DNA of 64,000 nucleotides from Prostheceraeus crozeri (taxonomy: Eukaryota; Platyhelminthes; Polycladida; Euryleptidae). Location of the stretch: contig CAJQUW010002996.1 of NCBI GenBank assembly GCA_907163375.1, positions 124,001 to 188,000 on the forward strand, given 5' to 3'. Positions within the stretch are counted from its first letter, which is position 1. Each line of letters starts with the position of its first letter. Position numbers and translations under genes: made by a program. The notes under the pieces are model-generated. The model saw nothing but the letters and a program-made list of their open reading frames with translations. It ran no database searches and had not been told where the DNA came from. Positions 53,291 to 64,000 of this stretch are shown here, one piece after another.

Positions 53291-53675
53291 TTTTGTTTTT
53301 TGCTAAATTTCAGAAGCCCCCTATTTGCATTTTGATTTGTTAATTTCAAGAGGGCCCTATTTTTGCATTTGGATTTGTTAAATTTCAAGGGGGTCTAATT
53401 TAGCTGTTTTTTTTATAAATTTCAAAAGGGTCTAATTTAGCTGTTTTTTATAAATTTCAGGAGGGTCCTATTTTTGCATTTTGGAGCTGATTTTTGCAGC
53501 TAGAGTAGTTAATTTTGGGCATTTTGGGGCTGATTTCGCAGGTATGTTAATTTTGGATTTCTTTTATAAATTTCAGGAGGACCCTATTTTTGCATTTTTC
53601 ATTTTTGTATCTACCTAGGTATGGGATCCGGTGCAGAGCGAAGCGAATGCGCCGGATCTCGTACCCTATACTACT
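52983..53675 (-). repeat. Right terminal inverted repeat of the Polinton
   Basis: 693 bp, inverted match of 37490-38143. It contains the outer repeated GGACCCTATTTTTGCATTTT-type phrases and the start of the two-TM gene. It ends at ACTACT, next to the target duplication CTACTC (53676-53681). Confidence 0.93.
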
Positions 53676-53681
53676 CTACTC

Positions 53682-54033
53682 CACATAATTACTGCATATA
53701 TTTTTCCCACCAGTTCAAAGTTCCTCCGCTCCACTCCGCTGCAACCTCTTCTCCGTTCGTCTACACTCTGCCCTAAGCCAATCGGCTACGCTTCGACTTA
53801 CCTCCTGCGATGCCCGTTCCGCTCCAGATTCCTGTTATAGAATCATAAAAGTAAAAAGAACCTGTTATTTTCTGAGATGTCTGAGTTGTTAGAATTAAGT
53901 CAGAAATACCGCAAAATTCACACAATTCTTTGTTCTTAGTCAATCGTTCGACAATCAGCATGTAAATGAATTCAACCTGTGATGATTAGAAATCAACAAA
54001 GAATTCTTGTCTCTAACAGATGCAGTTTTTCAG
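53682..54033. other. DCAF6 intron remainder
   Basis: Host intron 3' of the Polinton. No gene is seen. A polypyrimidine tract and TTTTTCAG acceptor end it at 54033. Confidence 0.5.
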
Positions 54034-54147
54034 GTCGCTTCCTGTGCAGGTGATGGTCATGTCTTGTGGACAGATGTTGAAAAGGCAGTATCAGAAAGCA
54101 GCTACAATAATACAGGATTTCATTGTCATGTTGCCATGGCTTATGAG
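54034..54147 (+). CDS. DCAF6: DCAF6-like WD40 gene, exon
   Basis: A 114-bp, phase-0 exon with acceptor TTTTTCAG and donor GTGAGT. It encodes VASCAGDGHVLWTDVEKAV, then FHCHVAMAYE, matching IVSCSGDGVIFYTNVEQD and FTCHYGTTYE of human DCAF6 (recalled). It is the first exon downstream of the Polinton. Confidence 0.86.
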
Positions 54148-55170
54148 GTGAGTTAATTAAGTCATTCGACTACGATGGATCCATGTGAGTATTTCTAAAC
54201 CCTTTCGGCTAGAATACTCTGGAAGGGATTTTTATTCTCTATCTGCGCGAATATTTGATTGTGTAACCACGAATGTGGATATGAAAAGTTATATTCCAGC
54301 AAAAACACTCAATAATAAGTTTGCAAACGTAAAAGTGCTATTTGTTGATTTCAAGAATTATCGCGTGGGAAAATGTTAAGTGAGAAGTCTAATGTTTCAT
54401 CTCAATAATTGATTTACACAGCACACGGGTATACATTCATTCACTCTGTCGTGAGTCACATAAAAAATATTAATAAGTAAAAACTGCTCTGTGCTATGCT
54501 TAATAAATCGAATTGATTTCCTCAATTGCTGCTATGCAGTATAGCTCAAAAAGGCCTTGAAATAATTTACATTAGTGTTTTTTAATGCAAGACTTACGGA
54601 ATCGTTGAAAAAGCGCTAATATTCCATTGAAACTTCATTAATTTACCCTGTTTCCTTTAAATATGAACGACACCCTCTACTGAGCGCCGCACCTGAGAGA
54701 TCAATTTTTTGATAAACGTCGCACCTCTGATAGCAAGAGTGTTATTAAAGAATGACGAAGTGCAGTGCATAGTTGTCATCTATTGAGCTGAAAAACAGGG
54801 ATGTAGCTATGAAACGACAGTGAAATTCTTAATAATATCACACAGTAAATGTCTTACTGGCAATGTCTTTTTTGAATTTGCTATTTATTTAAGTGTTCTC
54901 ATTTTAATCACAAAACTTGTATAACTTCATCTTCTTGATATGGATTTCATTTGAAGATTATTTTCTTTAATTTTGATATTCAAACTATTTTCAATATTCT
55001 TTTAATTCAGCTGCACATCACTACATTCGTAGAGCATTTTACTCTGTAAATTTTCTCGACATTTGGAATTCAACATTTTACTGTCTTCCAGAACTTTCTC
55101 TTAATCATTTGTAGGATTCCCAAAATTGATATAAGTTAGTGCATTTTTCCTTTATTACATAGGTCTAGTT
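54148..55170. other. DCAF6 intron sequence
   Basis: AT-rich sequence with no supported gene or repeat. Confidence 0.35.
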
Positions 55171-55240
55171 ATAGTTAGGGGTGCACCGGATTTGGATTTT
55201 CGAATCCGGCCGGAACCGGATTTGGCCGGATTTGAAGATT
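55171..55240. repeat. Orphan hAT-like terminus
   Basis: TTAGGGGTGCACCGGATTTG followed by CCGGCCGGAACCGG resembles the GGGGTGCACCGG end of hAT-type elements. No matching inverted end was found in the window. Confidence 0.3.
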
Positions 55241-55494
55241 AAGCGAATTTACATGACGATTTGTAAGGAACATGTATATTGGCTGTCCCTGAAACCTACT
55301 GTGTGTATTACGAGCTTAAGGGATCCTGACCACCAAAGAAGAAAGTGCCCACCATTTAAGATATTACATTAATTTGTTTTGGGGTTTGGGTCAAAGTTAT
55401 GGTTGGGGTCAGTGTCAGGGTTGCGGTTAGGTTGGTCAGCTCTAACCTCAAACCCAACCATAACCCTAACTTAATTATAGTGGGTACACAGTAG

Positions 55495-55975
55495 AGCTCG
55501 TTCATTTCAAAACGAAACTGAATTCCTTTGTTACAACTTCAAACATTTTGTAGTTTATTGTACATGTATATGTGTACGTTTGTCCCTTTGTATTTTCACT
55601 CTAGTCCTACCCACTTCACAGTCATATTTTTAACGAAAAATATTTTTGCGATTTTATAACAAAGTATTTGTTACAGCTTTAGACTTGATATGTTTCAAGA
55701 CAAAACTAACTTCCTTTGTTATAGCTTCAGACTTTGGGTGTTATTAAACGAACCTGAGTTCATTTGTTAAGTCTACTGCTTCCTTTGCGTGTTTTTAAAC
55801 GACCCGGATTTCATTTGTCAGGCCTGCTGCGTCAGATGTTGCGTATTTTTAAACGAAACTGAACTTCATACTTTTTGCATTTCATAAATGAAGCCAAGCT
55901 CCTTTCTTGCAGCTTCAGACGTATTTTTGAACGAACCCAAACTGCGTCAGATGTTGCGGATTTTGACTTTTACGT
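55495..55975. repeat. Degenerate minisatellite
   Basis: About seven diverged units of TTTTAAACGAACCTGAATTC, then CTTTGTTACAGCTTCAGAC, recur with a period of about 55-75 bases. Point changes and gaps are frequent. No coding content. Confidence 0.5.
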
Positions 55976-55979
55976 CGTT

Positions 55980-56980
55980 TTAAGAGATGATCAATCATGT
56001 TGTAATTTTTCTTGATAGCCTATCAATCATATTTTGATTTACAAATATTATTGTTCAATAAAGTGAAACAATGACTCTTGATGTTCTAACTTCAAGAGCT
56101 TGTTTATCAGCTTGGTTGTTTACTTTCGATTATACATGTAACAGTGGAAGTGGTTGTAATTATACATGTAGATGATAATGCTTTTAAAATACCATTTGAT
56201 AAAAAACTATGTGTGGTTAGTCACTAGAAGGATGCTAAATTTTGATGGCAAGCGTTTCCATCCTAGTCTACACATATACAGTACGTGTAGAATACACAAT
56301 ACACATGCAAACAGTCATTGTACATGTATGTATTGGTACCGGTACAATTTTCTCTTAACAAAATATATTTAAGAGAAAAGATCCAAAAGTGTCTGCCCGC
56401 CAGTAAGGTAATATCTGAAAACATGAAAAGTATTTTACCGCCAATCATTAACGAGCTACATGTACATTGTATTCATTAACGAGCTACATTGTATTATAAA
56501 TTCATTATAAATTAGGGCTAGGTAGGGTTGGGTTGAAGACAACGTTGGTTGAAGATTAAACCAAACCATCCTGACCATCAACCCTGGCCCTAACCCTATA
56601 ACCACCTAACCCTAAAACAAAACTAAGAGTTTTGCAGGCGGGCAGACTCTTAAAAAATCCCGAAGAACATGCATGTACAAAATGGAAAAACGAATAAATA
56701 AAGGAAAACAAAAATTCGTTGTAAGAAATAAGAAAATGTAAATGAAATTTACTAAAATAGCTAAGAACAATAGTCGGTGTAATGCCGATCAGATGATGAA
56801 TCAAAATCGATTTTAGTTTTTAATTCATAGCGTATTATTCTACGTACGTTTACCAGAGAGCTTTCTGGCTAGATAATAGTGATTTATATTCAAATAACTT
56901 ATTTTCATATATTTTTGTATTTGTTCTGGTTTTCGGCGGTTAAATTCATCACTTCATCAAAATGGCTTTATTTTTCACAG
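55980..56980. other. DCAF6 intron sequence
   Basis: Includes an imperfect inverted pair of CCCTAA-like words at about 56510-56620. No gene is seen. The intron ends with the acceptor TTTTTCACAG. Confidence 0.4.
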
Positions 56981-57236
56981 GTTTCTACAATACCTGGAGA
57001 ACCACATACTTTCATGTCATGTGGAGAGGATTGTACAGTTCGATGGTTTGATGTTCGGCGGAAGATCTTTTGTCTTCCGCAGCGTCCTGCATGTGAAGAA
57101 AACGTCTTGTTGGAAGTCGCTTCTCCAATCACAAGTATGAGTGTGAATCCATGCAAGACATACGAGGTAGCTGTGGCAACTGCAGACCGGCTTATATCTG
57201 TGTATGACCGAAGAATGCTGGGAACTCGCGGAGCTG
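56981..57236 (+). CDS. DCAF6: DCAF6-like WD40 gene, exon
   Basis: A 256-bp exon (phase 0 to phase 1) with acceptor TTCACAG and donor GTAAGT. It encodes TFMSCGEDCTVRWFDVRRK (WD40 blade), then NVLLEVASPITSMSVNP, then ADRLISVYDRRMLGTRG. The last phrase is the DCAF6 signature (VRIYDRRMLGTRATG in human, recalled) and is the strongest single reason for the assignment. Confidence 0.92.
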
Positions 57237-57988
57237 GTAAGTTCGCCAGTTGTTTGGTTAATAGGCAATGATTTTGAGACTATCTTAGCCGGCTGAGTGC
57301 TGTCTAGAACTATCGCTACGCTGGCCAAGTATTTGAGGTCTACCTCACCAGGTGAATCAGTAGTTCTGTTTGACATCCGGAAATAATAGCTTCAAATAAA
57401 TGTGTGCAGCACGAACATTGAATATCTGCGTCAACCATATATCATTTCCCAACAATACTTAAGATTTACGTTAGAATACTTCTCTACATCGTTACTCTGT
57501 ATTTCGGATCGGTCATCCTGGGTTTCTTTACTAAGTGAAATCTCCCATAAGGTCCCATTGTAATTATGTATGAGATATTTGGGACCAGTCAAAGTGATAA
57601 CAAGACGATATCAATATCAAGAGTAACATAAGAGTGACTGAGTGATAACAATTGCTAAAGATACTGGTCAAAAGACTTCGCACTAAATAGATGTTTAATT
57701 ACATGGAGATTATCTCCAATGAATCAGAATCAATGTGACTTGTTTCTCGATGGCAGACAGCATTAAAGGACTCTTTCAGTGTTATTTCGGCCTATATTTT
57801 ATTTACCTATACCGGCATTTACGAACTTCTGCCAACTAATAACATCATCTACGAAGGAGAGTTACATAGTCGCTGTGGTTAATCATCAACAATTATGCAT
57901 TTATAGCACTCGCATCACTAAGTCAGTCGTGGGCTCAAACCTCCGATCTGCTTCCTGCATGTAACTACAAGATGAATTTCATTTTTAG
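57237..57988. other. DCAF6 intron sequence
   Basis: No feature seen. The intron closes with ATTTTTAG at 57988. Confidence 0.4.
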
Positions 57989-58182
57989 GAGGATTCAACC
58001 CCAAACCAGTTCCTGTCGGACAATGTCGAGCTAAGAAGTCAGGTTCATGTACATCATCTCGTTTGACTTGCATCAGATACAGCAGCACCGGGCGCGAACT
58101 GTTAGGAAGTTACTCATCTGATCATCTCTATTTATTCGATACCACGAGGATGGAAGCGAAATCAGAAACTGATAGTGAAGAG
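57989..58182 (+). CDS. DCAF6: DCAF6-like WD40 gene, exon
   Basis: A 194-bp exon (phase 1 to phase 0) with donor GTGAGT. It encodes SSRLTCIRYSSTGRELLGSY, then SSDHLYLFDTTRMEAKSETD, matching [20 protein letters not shown] and DYIYLFDPKDDTAREL of human DCAF6. Following exons (with the RLRLRGDW segment) were not found in the rest of the window. Confidence 0.9.
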
Positions 58183-58915
58183 GTGAGTTCGATCAATCTG
58201 TCGGAGCTTCTGCCACCTTGAATAACCTTGAATTTGAGAAAAGCATTGAAGGCATTGAATTTAAGCATCAAACTTTGATTGATGGACTAATAAGACATTT
58301 AAGAGAAGGAAATGTGATCCGGTTTTCGAGGAATTTATGGGTAATGAATAAGTATTGGTCTCTCTGTTTGAGTGCACGTGTTGCAGGGTTGCAATGCATA
58401 GGACAATTTCATGTCCATATTTACGTAATATGTTTTGGATATCCATGGAATTCCACAACTATCGTGAAAAGTGAATATACCGTATATAGCCAATATAAAT
58501 CATGTGATCTTATTTATGATTAAGTTAAATGTAGATAATTTTTCCCGATCTGAAATAAAAAGATGATCGTGGGAGCGTGAGAGCCATGTTGAGGTTTCTT
58601 AAGTTTTCGTATGCTCCTGAATCCTCTTGCTAAATAAGGCTACTAGTGAGTTTTAGGAAGTAGAATTGAATTGTAATTCATTTGTAAAATAGAATAATAT
58701 TCGACAATATTGGACTGCAAAAATTATAATCCACCTCAAGCAATTCGAATCATAAGTATTGCAACAACATACTTCGCTGCATCACACCCTTAGCTACACT
58801 TAGCACATCACGTTAACAAAATGAGAAAGGATAAATGAGAAATATCTTATGTGAAATTGAGAGAAGAGATAATTCCTAAATATAAATAAGGATAATATGT
58901 GACATCGGAATGCCT
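58183..58915. other. Intron or 3' region without recognised features
   Basis: Small frames only. Confidence 0.35.
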
Positions 58916-58919
58916 GTGT

Positions 58920-59060
58920 ATTTATTGCCCATGCCCAATAACTTGAAAGTAGCGGAGCGAATCGTTGGCGACGGCAATGACCTCGTCACGACTTCTGAAA
59001 ACGCGACCTCGTGTTGACTTTTTCATTGGCCCGAACAGGTGCCCTACTCGGAAAAAGCAG
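58920..59060 (-). pseudogene. Mariner-like transposase C-terminal fragment
   Basis: The minus strand encodes FRVGHLFGPMKKSTRGRVF, then RSRDEVIAVANDSLR. This matches the H-L-F-G-P-L-K ... F-x-x-D-x-E-V segment near the third catalytic residue of mariner-type transposases. Flanking GC-rich sequence to about 59200 may be more of the same element. No termini were found. Confidence 0.5.
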
Positions 59061-59544
59061 TGGAACGACTGGCTACGCTAATTTCCGGCAAAGTTTTGGG
59101 AGGAAAGGGTGCACAAAATGCTGGAACGCTGCGGTCACCTCATCGAATTGAAAGGCGCGAATGCATGGAGAGCGCCAGAAAAGGAGGTCCACAGTTTGTC
59201 GAACGAGTCATATGATTAAATGATTCATAAAACAATCTGTGTCATTTGCTACTGTTTTTGAAGTAAAAAAGGATAATTTTGCTGAAAATCACATTTTAAA
59301 ATTTGATTTAATCATATTTAAAAGGTCATAACTTACGCGCATATGTACCGATTGCGCTAAAAATTTTCCCACATGGCAGTTTGATTGTCAAGATTAGTTC
59401 TCAGAAATTTCAATTCATTTGCATCACTCGTTCAAAATTCTCGCTACTTTTGAGACACATCTTTCCATCGACGAGGGATCATCAGGTTACTCCAGCATGC
59501 TGAAATAATTCCATGTAAGTGGCGATGCAGATGAGATTCTCCAT

Positions 59545-59670
59545 ACTTAAAGACCCGCTAATAGACTGTCTTCGCCTGGCGATTTCCAATTTCTGCGCAG
59601 TCGCATGGCTTTGATCACTTCGTCCAGTATCGGCATTGCATCGAGTTCATTCATAGTTATTGGAGGTATT
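59545..59670 (-). pseudogene. Non-LTR reverse transcriptase fragment, N-terminal RT motif
   Basis: The minus strand reads PPITMNELDAMPILDEVIKA, then MRLRRNWKSPGEDSLLAGL. This is the P-I-T-x-x-E ... K-x-P-G-x-D start of LINE RT domains. It is a short relic without flanking termini. Confidence 0.5.
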
Positions 59671-59850
59671 GCTTTCCTAAAATACCAAATACATGTGCTA
59701 TCAATATATTGATGTATTGTTGCCAATTAACCTGACTCTTGAGCGGAATTTGTGTAAAAAATGTTCCCTGTTTGACCGGAGCGAACTCTCTACCATAAGG
59801 CGAGTGCGCCGGTCTAATCATAATTCAGAAATGCAAAAGGTTATTGTTAT

Positions 59851-60020
59851 ATTGCAAAGTGGTTAAGTGTTTGGTCGTGAGGTCAAATCCAGAAGGTGTC
59901 ATAGAAAGGTGACAGGAGACTGAGGCTTCCGAACGAAAAACTCACTCACAATGCTCCAGTTTAAGCTTGACTTCTTCAGCACCATCCAAGTCCCCGGAGG
60001 GCGAGACGTGACGTCAAATC
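59851..60020 (+). repeat. SINE, diverged copy of the 7868 family
   Basis: The head AAAGTGGTTAAGTGTTTGGT and B-box remnant AGGTCAAATCC lead to a body with CTTCAGCACCATCCAAGTCC and GACGTGACGTCAAAT. It aligns along its length with 7905-8058. Confidence 0.6.
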
Positions 60021-61400
60021 ATTTAAAGCAGGTTGTTTTAATTTATAGTAGATGTCTTTCGATCGACGTATTGTAAATGTTGCGTCAGTTATAATTTCGC
60101 TATTGTTGCCAAATGAGGTCAGCACGCGGAAATGTAAATTCGTACAATGTTTTCCTTATATTTCGATTATGTGTGCAAGACCCTGCTTCCAATGTCAGAA
60201 TTACATGTTATCAAACAATGTCAATCATTGTATTGTCATAAACAGTAAGAAATCACGTGACAAAACTTAGCAAAGCAAAATAACAAACATTGCAGATAGC
60301 AGATCACTTCATAGGAGTCTTTTTACAATCAGTTTGACTAACTTCAGGGTGAACCATCTAATTCGGATGACTTTGGCTTCAGATAAGTGTGCTTCATAAT
60401 ATTGCTGCAATTCATCAAGCCACTTGAAGTATAGTTAGTGTTAAAGTATCGCTATCTTGTGATTTTCGCAGTGTGTGCATTCTTATTCTACCGGTTGATC
60501 GGATTCGCGAAGATGTTTGATCTAGAAATTCATTCTTGTAGATTCGGAACAAATCAGCGATGGGAAGATTTCCCGGTCTACAGTATTTTTGATGCGTTTT
60601 TGAATGGGAATTACAAGTCTAATATCATGACGTATGCACCACAAATGCGCATTCCCGATAGCATCATTCATACTGTACACATACTACAAATGAAGATGAT
60701 ATTTACGCTCACCTACCAAACAAGCCAATAGGCTTTTATGATGTTAATAATGAAAAATTGTTTAGTATCACAAAGATAGCGTAATTCGATTGCTACTCAA
60801 ATTCCATCGATTCGATTTTCTAGATGACTAAAAGTCGTTCGTTTAAAATACTTCTACTATCGTGGGTAGTACCGATGCAATCTGCGCATCTTGGCGTGCT
60901 GGTTGAAGTTCATCGCCAATGGGAAATTAATTATTCTAGCCATCAAAAGTCGGCTTTTGACTACATCACAGCATGTCCTTTATCTGCAGAGAAATGGAGA
61001 AATATTACATGCAAAAATCAAAATTTTACGACTTCAATTGATTAATATTTCATATGATCGGTTGAAAATGTCATGTTTCCTTTAAATTATATCCAAATGT
61101 CACGGGAAATCTGTCGGGTGAGGAAGTCCAATGCCAACTTTCTCCAATTTCGTCGCATGATTCATGTTCAAGGGAAGAAAGAGGCTGGTGACTTCTAGCT
61201 ATTAAGAACACTATAACATCAAATCAGTGACATCAACACATGACACTGCATATTTCATATGGCTGATGAAGCCACTTTTCTTAGCCCCATTTAAATTGAT
61301 GAGCTGCGAACGATCTTTGGTCGCAATTGCCAATGGGATGGCATGTCAGTGCGCCAACACATAAAATAACATGCTTATGTCAGTGTTAGCATGTTAGATG
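60021..61400. other. Sequence without supported genes
   Basis: A 97-codon frame at 60438-60731 begins with a hydrophobic segment, but it has no splice, promoter or family support and is not called as a gene. Confidence 0.35.
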
Positions 61401-61404
61401 TTTC

Positions 61405-61468
61405 GTAGCTTAGTTGTTGGCGTTTCGGGCAGCTACCACTGAGAGTCGGTTCGATCCGTCGAATTGCA
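61405..61468 (+). repeat. tRNA-derived SINE head
   Basis: CGTAGCTTAGTTGTTGGCG (A box) and GTCGGTTCGATCCG (B box) are spaced as in a tRNA. The acceptor stem does not pair, so it is a SINE head or a tRNA pseudogene, distinct from the 7868 family. Confidence 0.5.
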
Positions 61469-61469
61469 A

Positions 61470-64000
61470 TTGTGCTCATTTATTTGGTTGTAATAGGGCT
61501 CCTGCTAAACGCCAAAGGATGTTTTCCTGCTTTCTCTTCGGTACTGAATATTACGGGATTATATTACCTTTGATAGTTTCATCTATATTACTGGTAGGCC
61601 TATTTACCATCTGTTTATCCGTGAAGGATAAGTATTTTTGCTAGGATCATGGTCCCGCGCACCCCTCAAATTTTAGGACCCCACAAAAGCTCTCAATTTC
61701 AGTAGTTATCCATCAAAAAGCCATAAAAAGCGACAGTCGCCAAAATGCCCTCAAAAAGCTTTCAAATTCGTCAATCAGCCCTTAAAAAGGCCAAAAACTC
61801 TGGGCTTAATCTTGTCATTCTTTCCTTTCAATACAAATACTATGGAATTTGATGCATATATTTTATTAAGTTCATCTTTTTATCTTTTATTGAATTAGAT
61901 TATCAAGCAGCAGATTAAGAACATAGCCATAATTAGCATTTCAAATTAGAATATTGACTTACAGAACAAATTATCAATGAAACTTTGCATTTCAGGGTTT
62001 TTTTATTTGATTTGTATAGCTTGATTTCATTTCAAAGCTGTTCTTCGTGTGCAATGCTGCTTCTGTTGCCTGTTTATCGATGAAGATTTGTCGAACAGCG
62101 AATATTTCGGTATGTAGATACTCACATTGTTTTCGGTGATACTGTTGCTCGACAGTATTATGACGCTTTGTATTTGAGACTGAAACATTCCTAATGCTAG
62201 CTAAACAAGAGTAGGCCTGCTTCTTATTCAATAAATAGTTGTTTTGCATGCGACATGTGATAAGAGATATGATGAAAATCTGAATGGCCAATACGAGAGC
62301 AGACCTCTGTGTCTGTCATTTGGAGTTTCGGTTAACTGTGTAAATTCATCATTGTTAAGTATGCATTTATTTGATGAACCTATTGAAATCGAGTCTGTGT
62401 GACTCCAGGAGCAGCATTTGTATTTGCAAGCGAATGCAAAATTGGATTTCAACAAAACAATTCATTTCACTGAAATTTAGGAACCATTCAAATTTTTCTT
62501 GTTCAAGTCAAAATCTCTTCTTATTATATTAGAGATTTTTGATGACGATGACAGTATTTTGACATTGTCATCAAAAGCAAGGAAGTACAGCATGCACTGA
62601 GATGACTTCTAATTGTTTATGACCTGCAAGTAGCCTGCAAGCCTAATAAGCAAATTTACATGGCGTGTATTCATAGGAAAGACTACAACGCAAGATTGTC
62701 AAAAGACCGGTCAATGAAGGCAAAAATTCGTTGAGAAATTTGATCACCGGTCGGTTACGGGTCGATGAATCCCGACCGGTTCCAAATCTGATCCGATTTT
62801 GGTCGACTCGGACTCATAGAAATAGTTTTGTTATCAAATGATGCTAGTAATTGGAACATTTCACAATGTAGCAAAGGGTATTCTGAATTTTTATAAAATT
62901 CGCCATGTGTTGTTTAGAAAAGGTGGATTAGTACATGAGAAATTAGAAATGTGCATGTAATTAATTAATCCATAAATTATCAATGTCATATCAATAATGC
63001 GCACCCATGTGGATTGAACATTGATAGTATTGTACCGGTAATATGCTTATACGAGTATTTAAAGGTATCAAGGAATTTTTCCGAAAAGCACTTTTATGCA
63101 GATTGAAACACAGCCCAATTGAATTTTCATTTCTTTATTAAACTGTTACATTTACCGATTACACTGTACTGAATTCAACAGCTTTTCAAAATTAAAGAAG
63201 AGATGTCCGTCAAGAGATTCTCTTGACACGAAAAGTATCGTAATCCGTAATCAAGTGGTCAGAATCTATCAACACTTTCTAACACCTTCTCGTTTTCTCA
63301 AAATCACTAGCCATCTTCTTCATGCGGTGAGTCTTCTGTTTCAGGTGTGGCCCTAAATTAGAATAAGCCTACTTAAATTTAGTCATAAATTAACGGATTT
63401 TGTCAAGAAGTATCGTGTTGCCTTTTCCAGCGATGAATCATTATCTAATATCCTGTATGATGTCAAGAAGTACTACTCACTTCCCCAGCGGTACTTTTGA
63501 CACATCACGATAAAGTTAATTAGTTTCACTTTTTTTGTGTTCGCACAATTTGTTTCGTAAAATATCAAATTTAAGGAAGTGAACTTCAGTGAGAATTTTG
63601 CTTTATATTTGATTAAAAATGGCGAGCTTAGTTAGGTTCATGACTGCGCATACTACGGTAGACTTACATCGCCGCAATAAGTACCTCTTGACAACAAATT
63701 TTGTTATTTTTCATCTTCATTTGAATTTTGGGCTAATTTTGTATTTATTTCACCACGATACAGGAAATTATTGGATCATCGCTATTCAACCTTAGTACAT
63801 CTCCATTTCGTTTTTAGAAAATTCTCAACAGAATAATAAAACATCTATCAAAACGCGATCGTAAACCAACTGATATCTCTCCATCTCTGTTATGATGGCG
63901 CTCCGGTTATTCAACCATTATGGATGTCATGATATAGCTTAGACCATTCTGAGTCGCACTGATGAGTTTTTTGTAGGACGAAGTGCAGCGTCTACGACTG
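61470..64000. other. Sequence without supported genes
   Basis: AT-rich. Between about 61690 and 61800 short phrases of the type CTCAAAAAGCC recur. GC-rich CCGGTCGGTTACGGGTCG near 62750 may be a transposon terminus. Nothing further is supported. Confidence 0.35.

Larger units (their letters stand above)
37490..53675. mobile_element. Polinton (Maverick) element, full length, in a DCAF6 intron
   Basis: The element begins AGTAGTATAGGGTACG at 37490 and ends with its inverse at 53675. The 6-mer CTACTC flanks it exactly (37484-37489, 53676-53681), the duplication size typical of Polintons. Long terminal inverted repeats enclose an adenovirus-type protease, retroviral-type integrase, protein-primed PolB, A32-like ATPase, capsid and penton genes, plus accessory ORFs. 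Without it the intron would be about 1.0 kb. Several genes have frame breaks, one is split by a LINE fragment and the major capsid gene has an internal deletion, so this copy is unlikely to be autonomous. Related endogenous viruses are called adintoviruses. Confidence 0.96.

Noticed and set aside
55380..56625. Interstitial telomeric repeats (CCCTAA-like words at 55380-55480 and 56510-56620)
   Set aside because: The words are irregular and not in tandem hexamer register.
60438..60731. Small membrane-protein gene
   Set aside because: One hydrophobic stretch only. There is no family, splice or neighbour support, and chance frames of this size are frequent here.

Overview
The window is nuclear DNA from an invertebrate animal. 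It is AT-rich, its genes are split by introns, and it carries Ty3/gypsy, Penelope, non-LTR, hAT, Tc1/mariner, SINE and Polinton (Maverick) elements. The species cannot be named from the sequence. A marine bilaterian such as an echinoderm, hemichordate or mollusc would fit, but that is a guess.

The one host gene recognised is a DCAF6-like WD40 gene on the + strand, a CUL4-DDB1 ubiquitin-ligase substrate receptor. Six exons are visible (14786-14847, 36568-36660, 36750-36827, 54034-54147, 56981-57236, 57989-58182). The first and last exons of the gene were not found. Almost everything else lies in its introns or upstream flank.

Layout: 1-14785 is flank or a 5' intron with relics of Tc1/mariner, non-LTR and hAT elements plus a tRNA-derived SINE. 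14848-36567 is a large intron holding a young Ty3/gypsy element with apparently identical LTRs (17289-21812), inverted-repeat elements, a broken C-type lectin gene (25820-26451, minus strand), a head-to-head pair of Penelope-like copies bounded by a 13-bp target duplication (26901-31008), a non-LTR relic and two foldback elements. 36828-54033 is an intron containing a complete Polinton (37490-53675, 16,186 bp) with long inverted termini and a perfect 6-bp target duplication CTACTC. 54034-64000 holds three more DCAF6 exons and old repeats.

The Polinton carries the expected gene set: adenovirus-type protease, integrase with a PLA2-like N-terminus, protein-primed DNA polymerase B, A32-like packaging ATPase, major capsid and penton-like proteins, a fibre-like protein and several conserved accessory ORFs. 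Genes are arranged in convergent and divergent blocks. Unusual points are a second A32-like P-loop ATPase, a zinc-finger protein with a long His/Pro/Gln repeat, a basic ORF abutting polB that is a terminal-protein candidate, a left terminal repeat that has captured part of a two-TM gene, and an internal deletion in the major capsid gene. Most Polinton and gypsy frame breaks are single-base changes in short homopolymers, which could be decay or assembly error.
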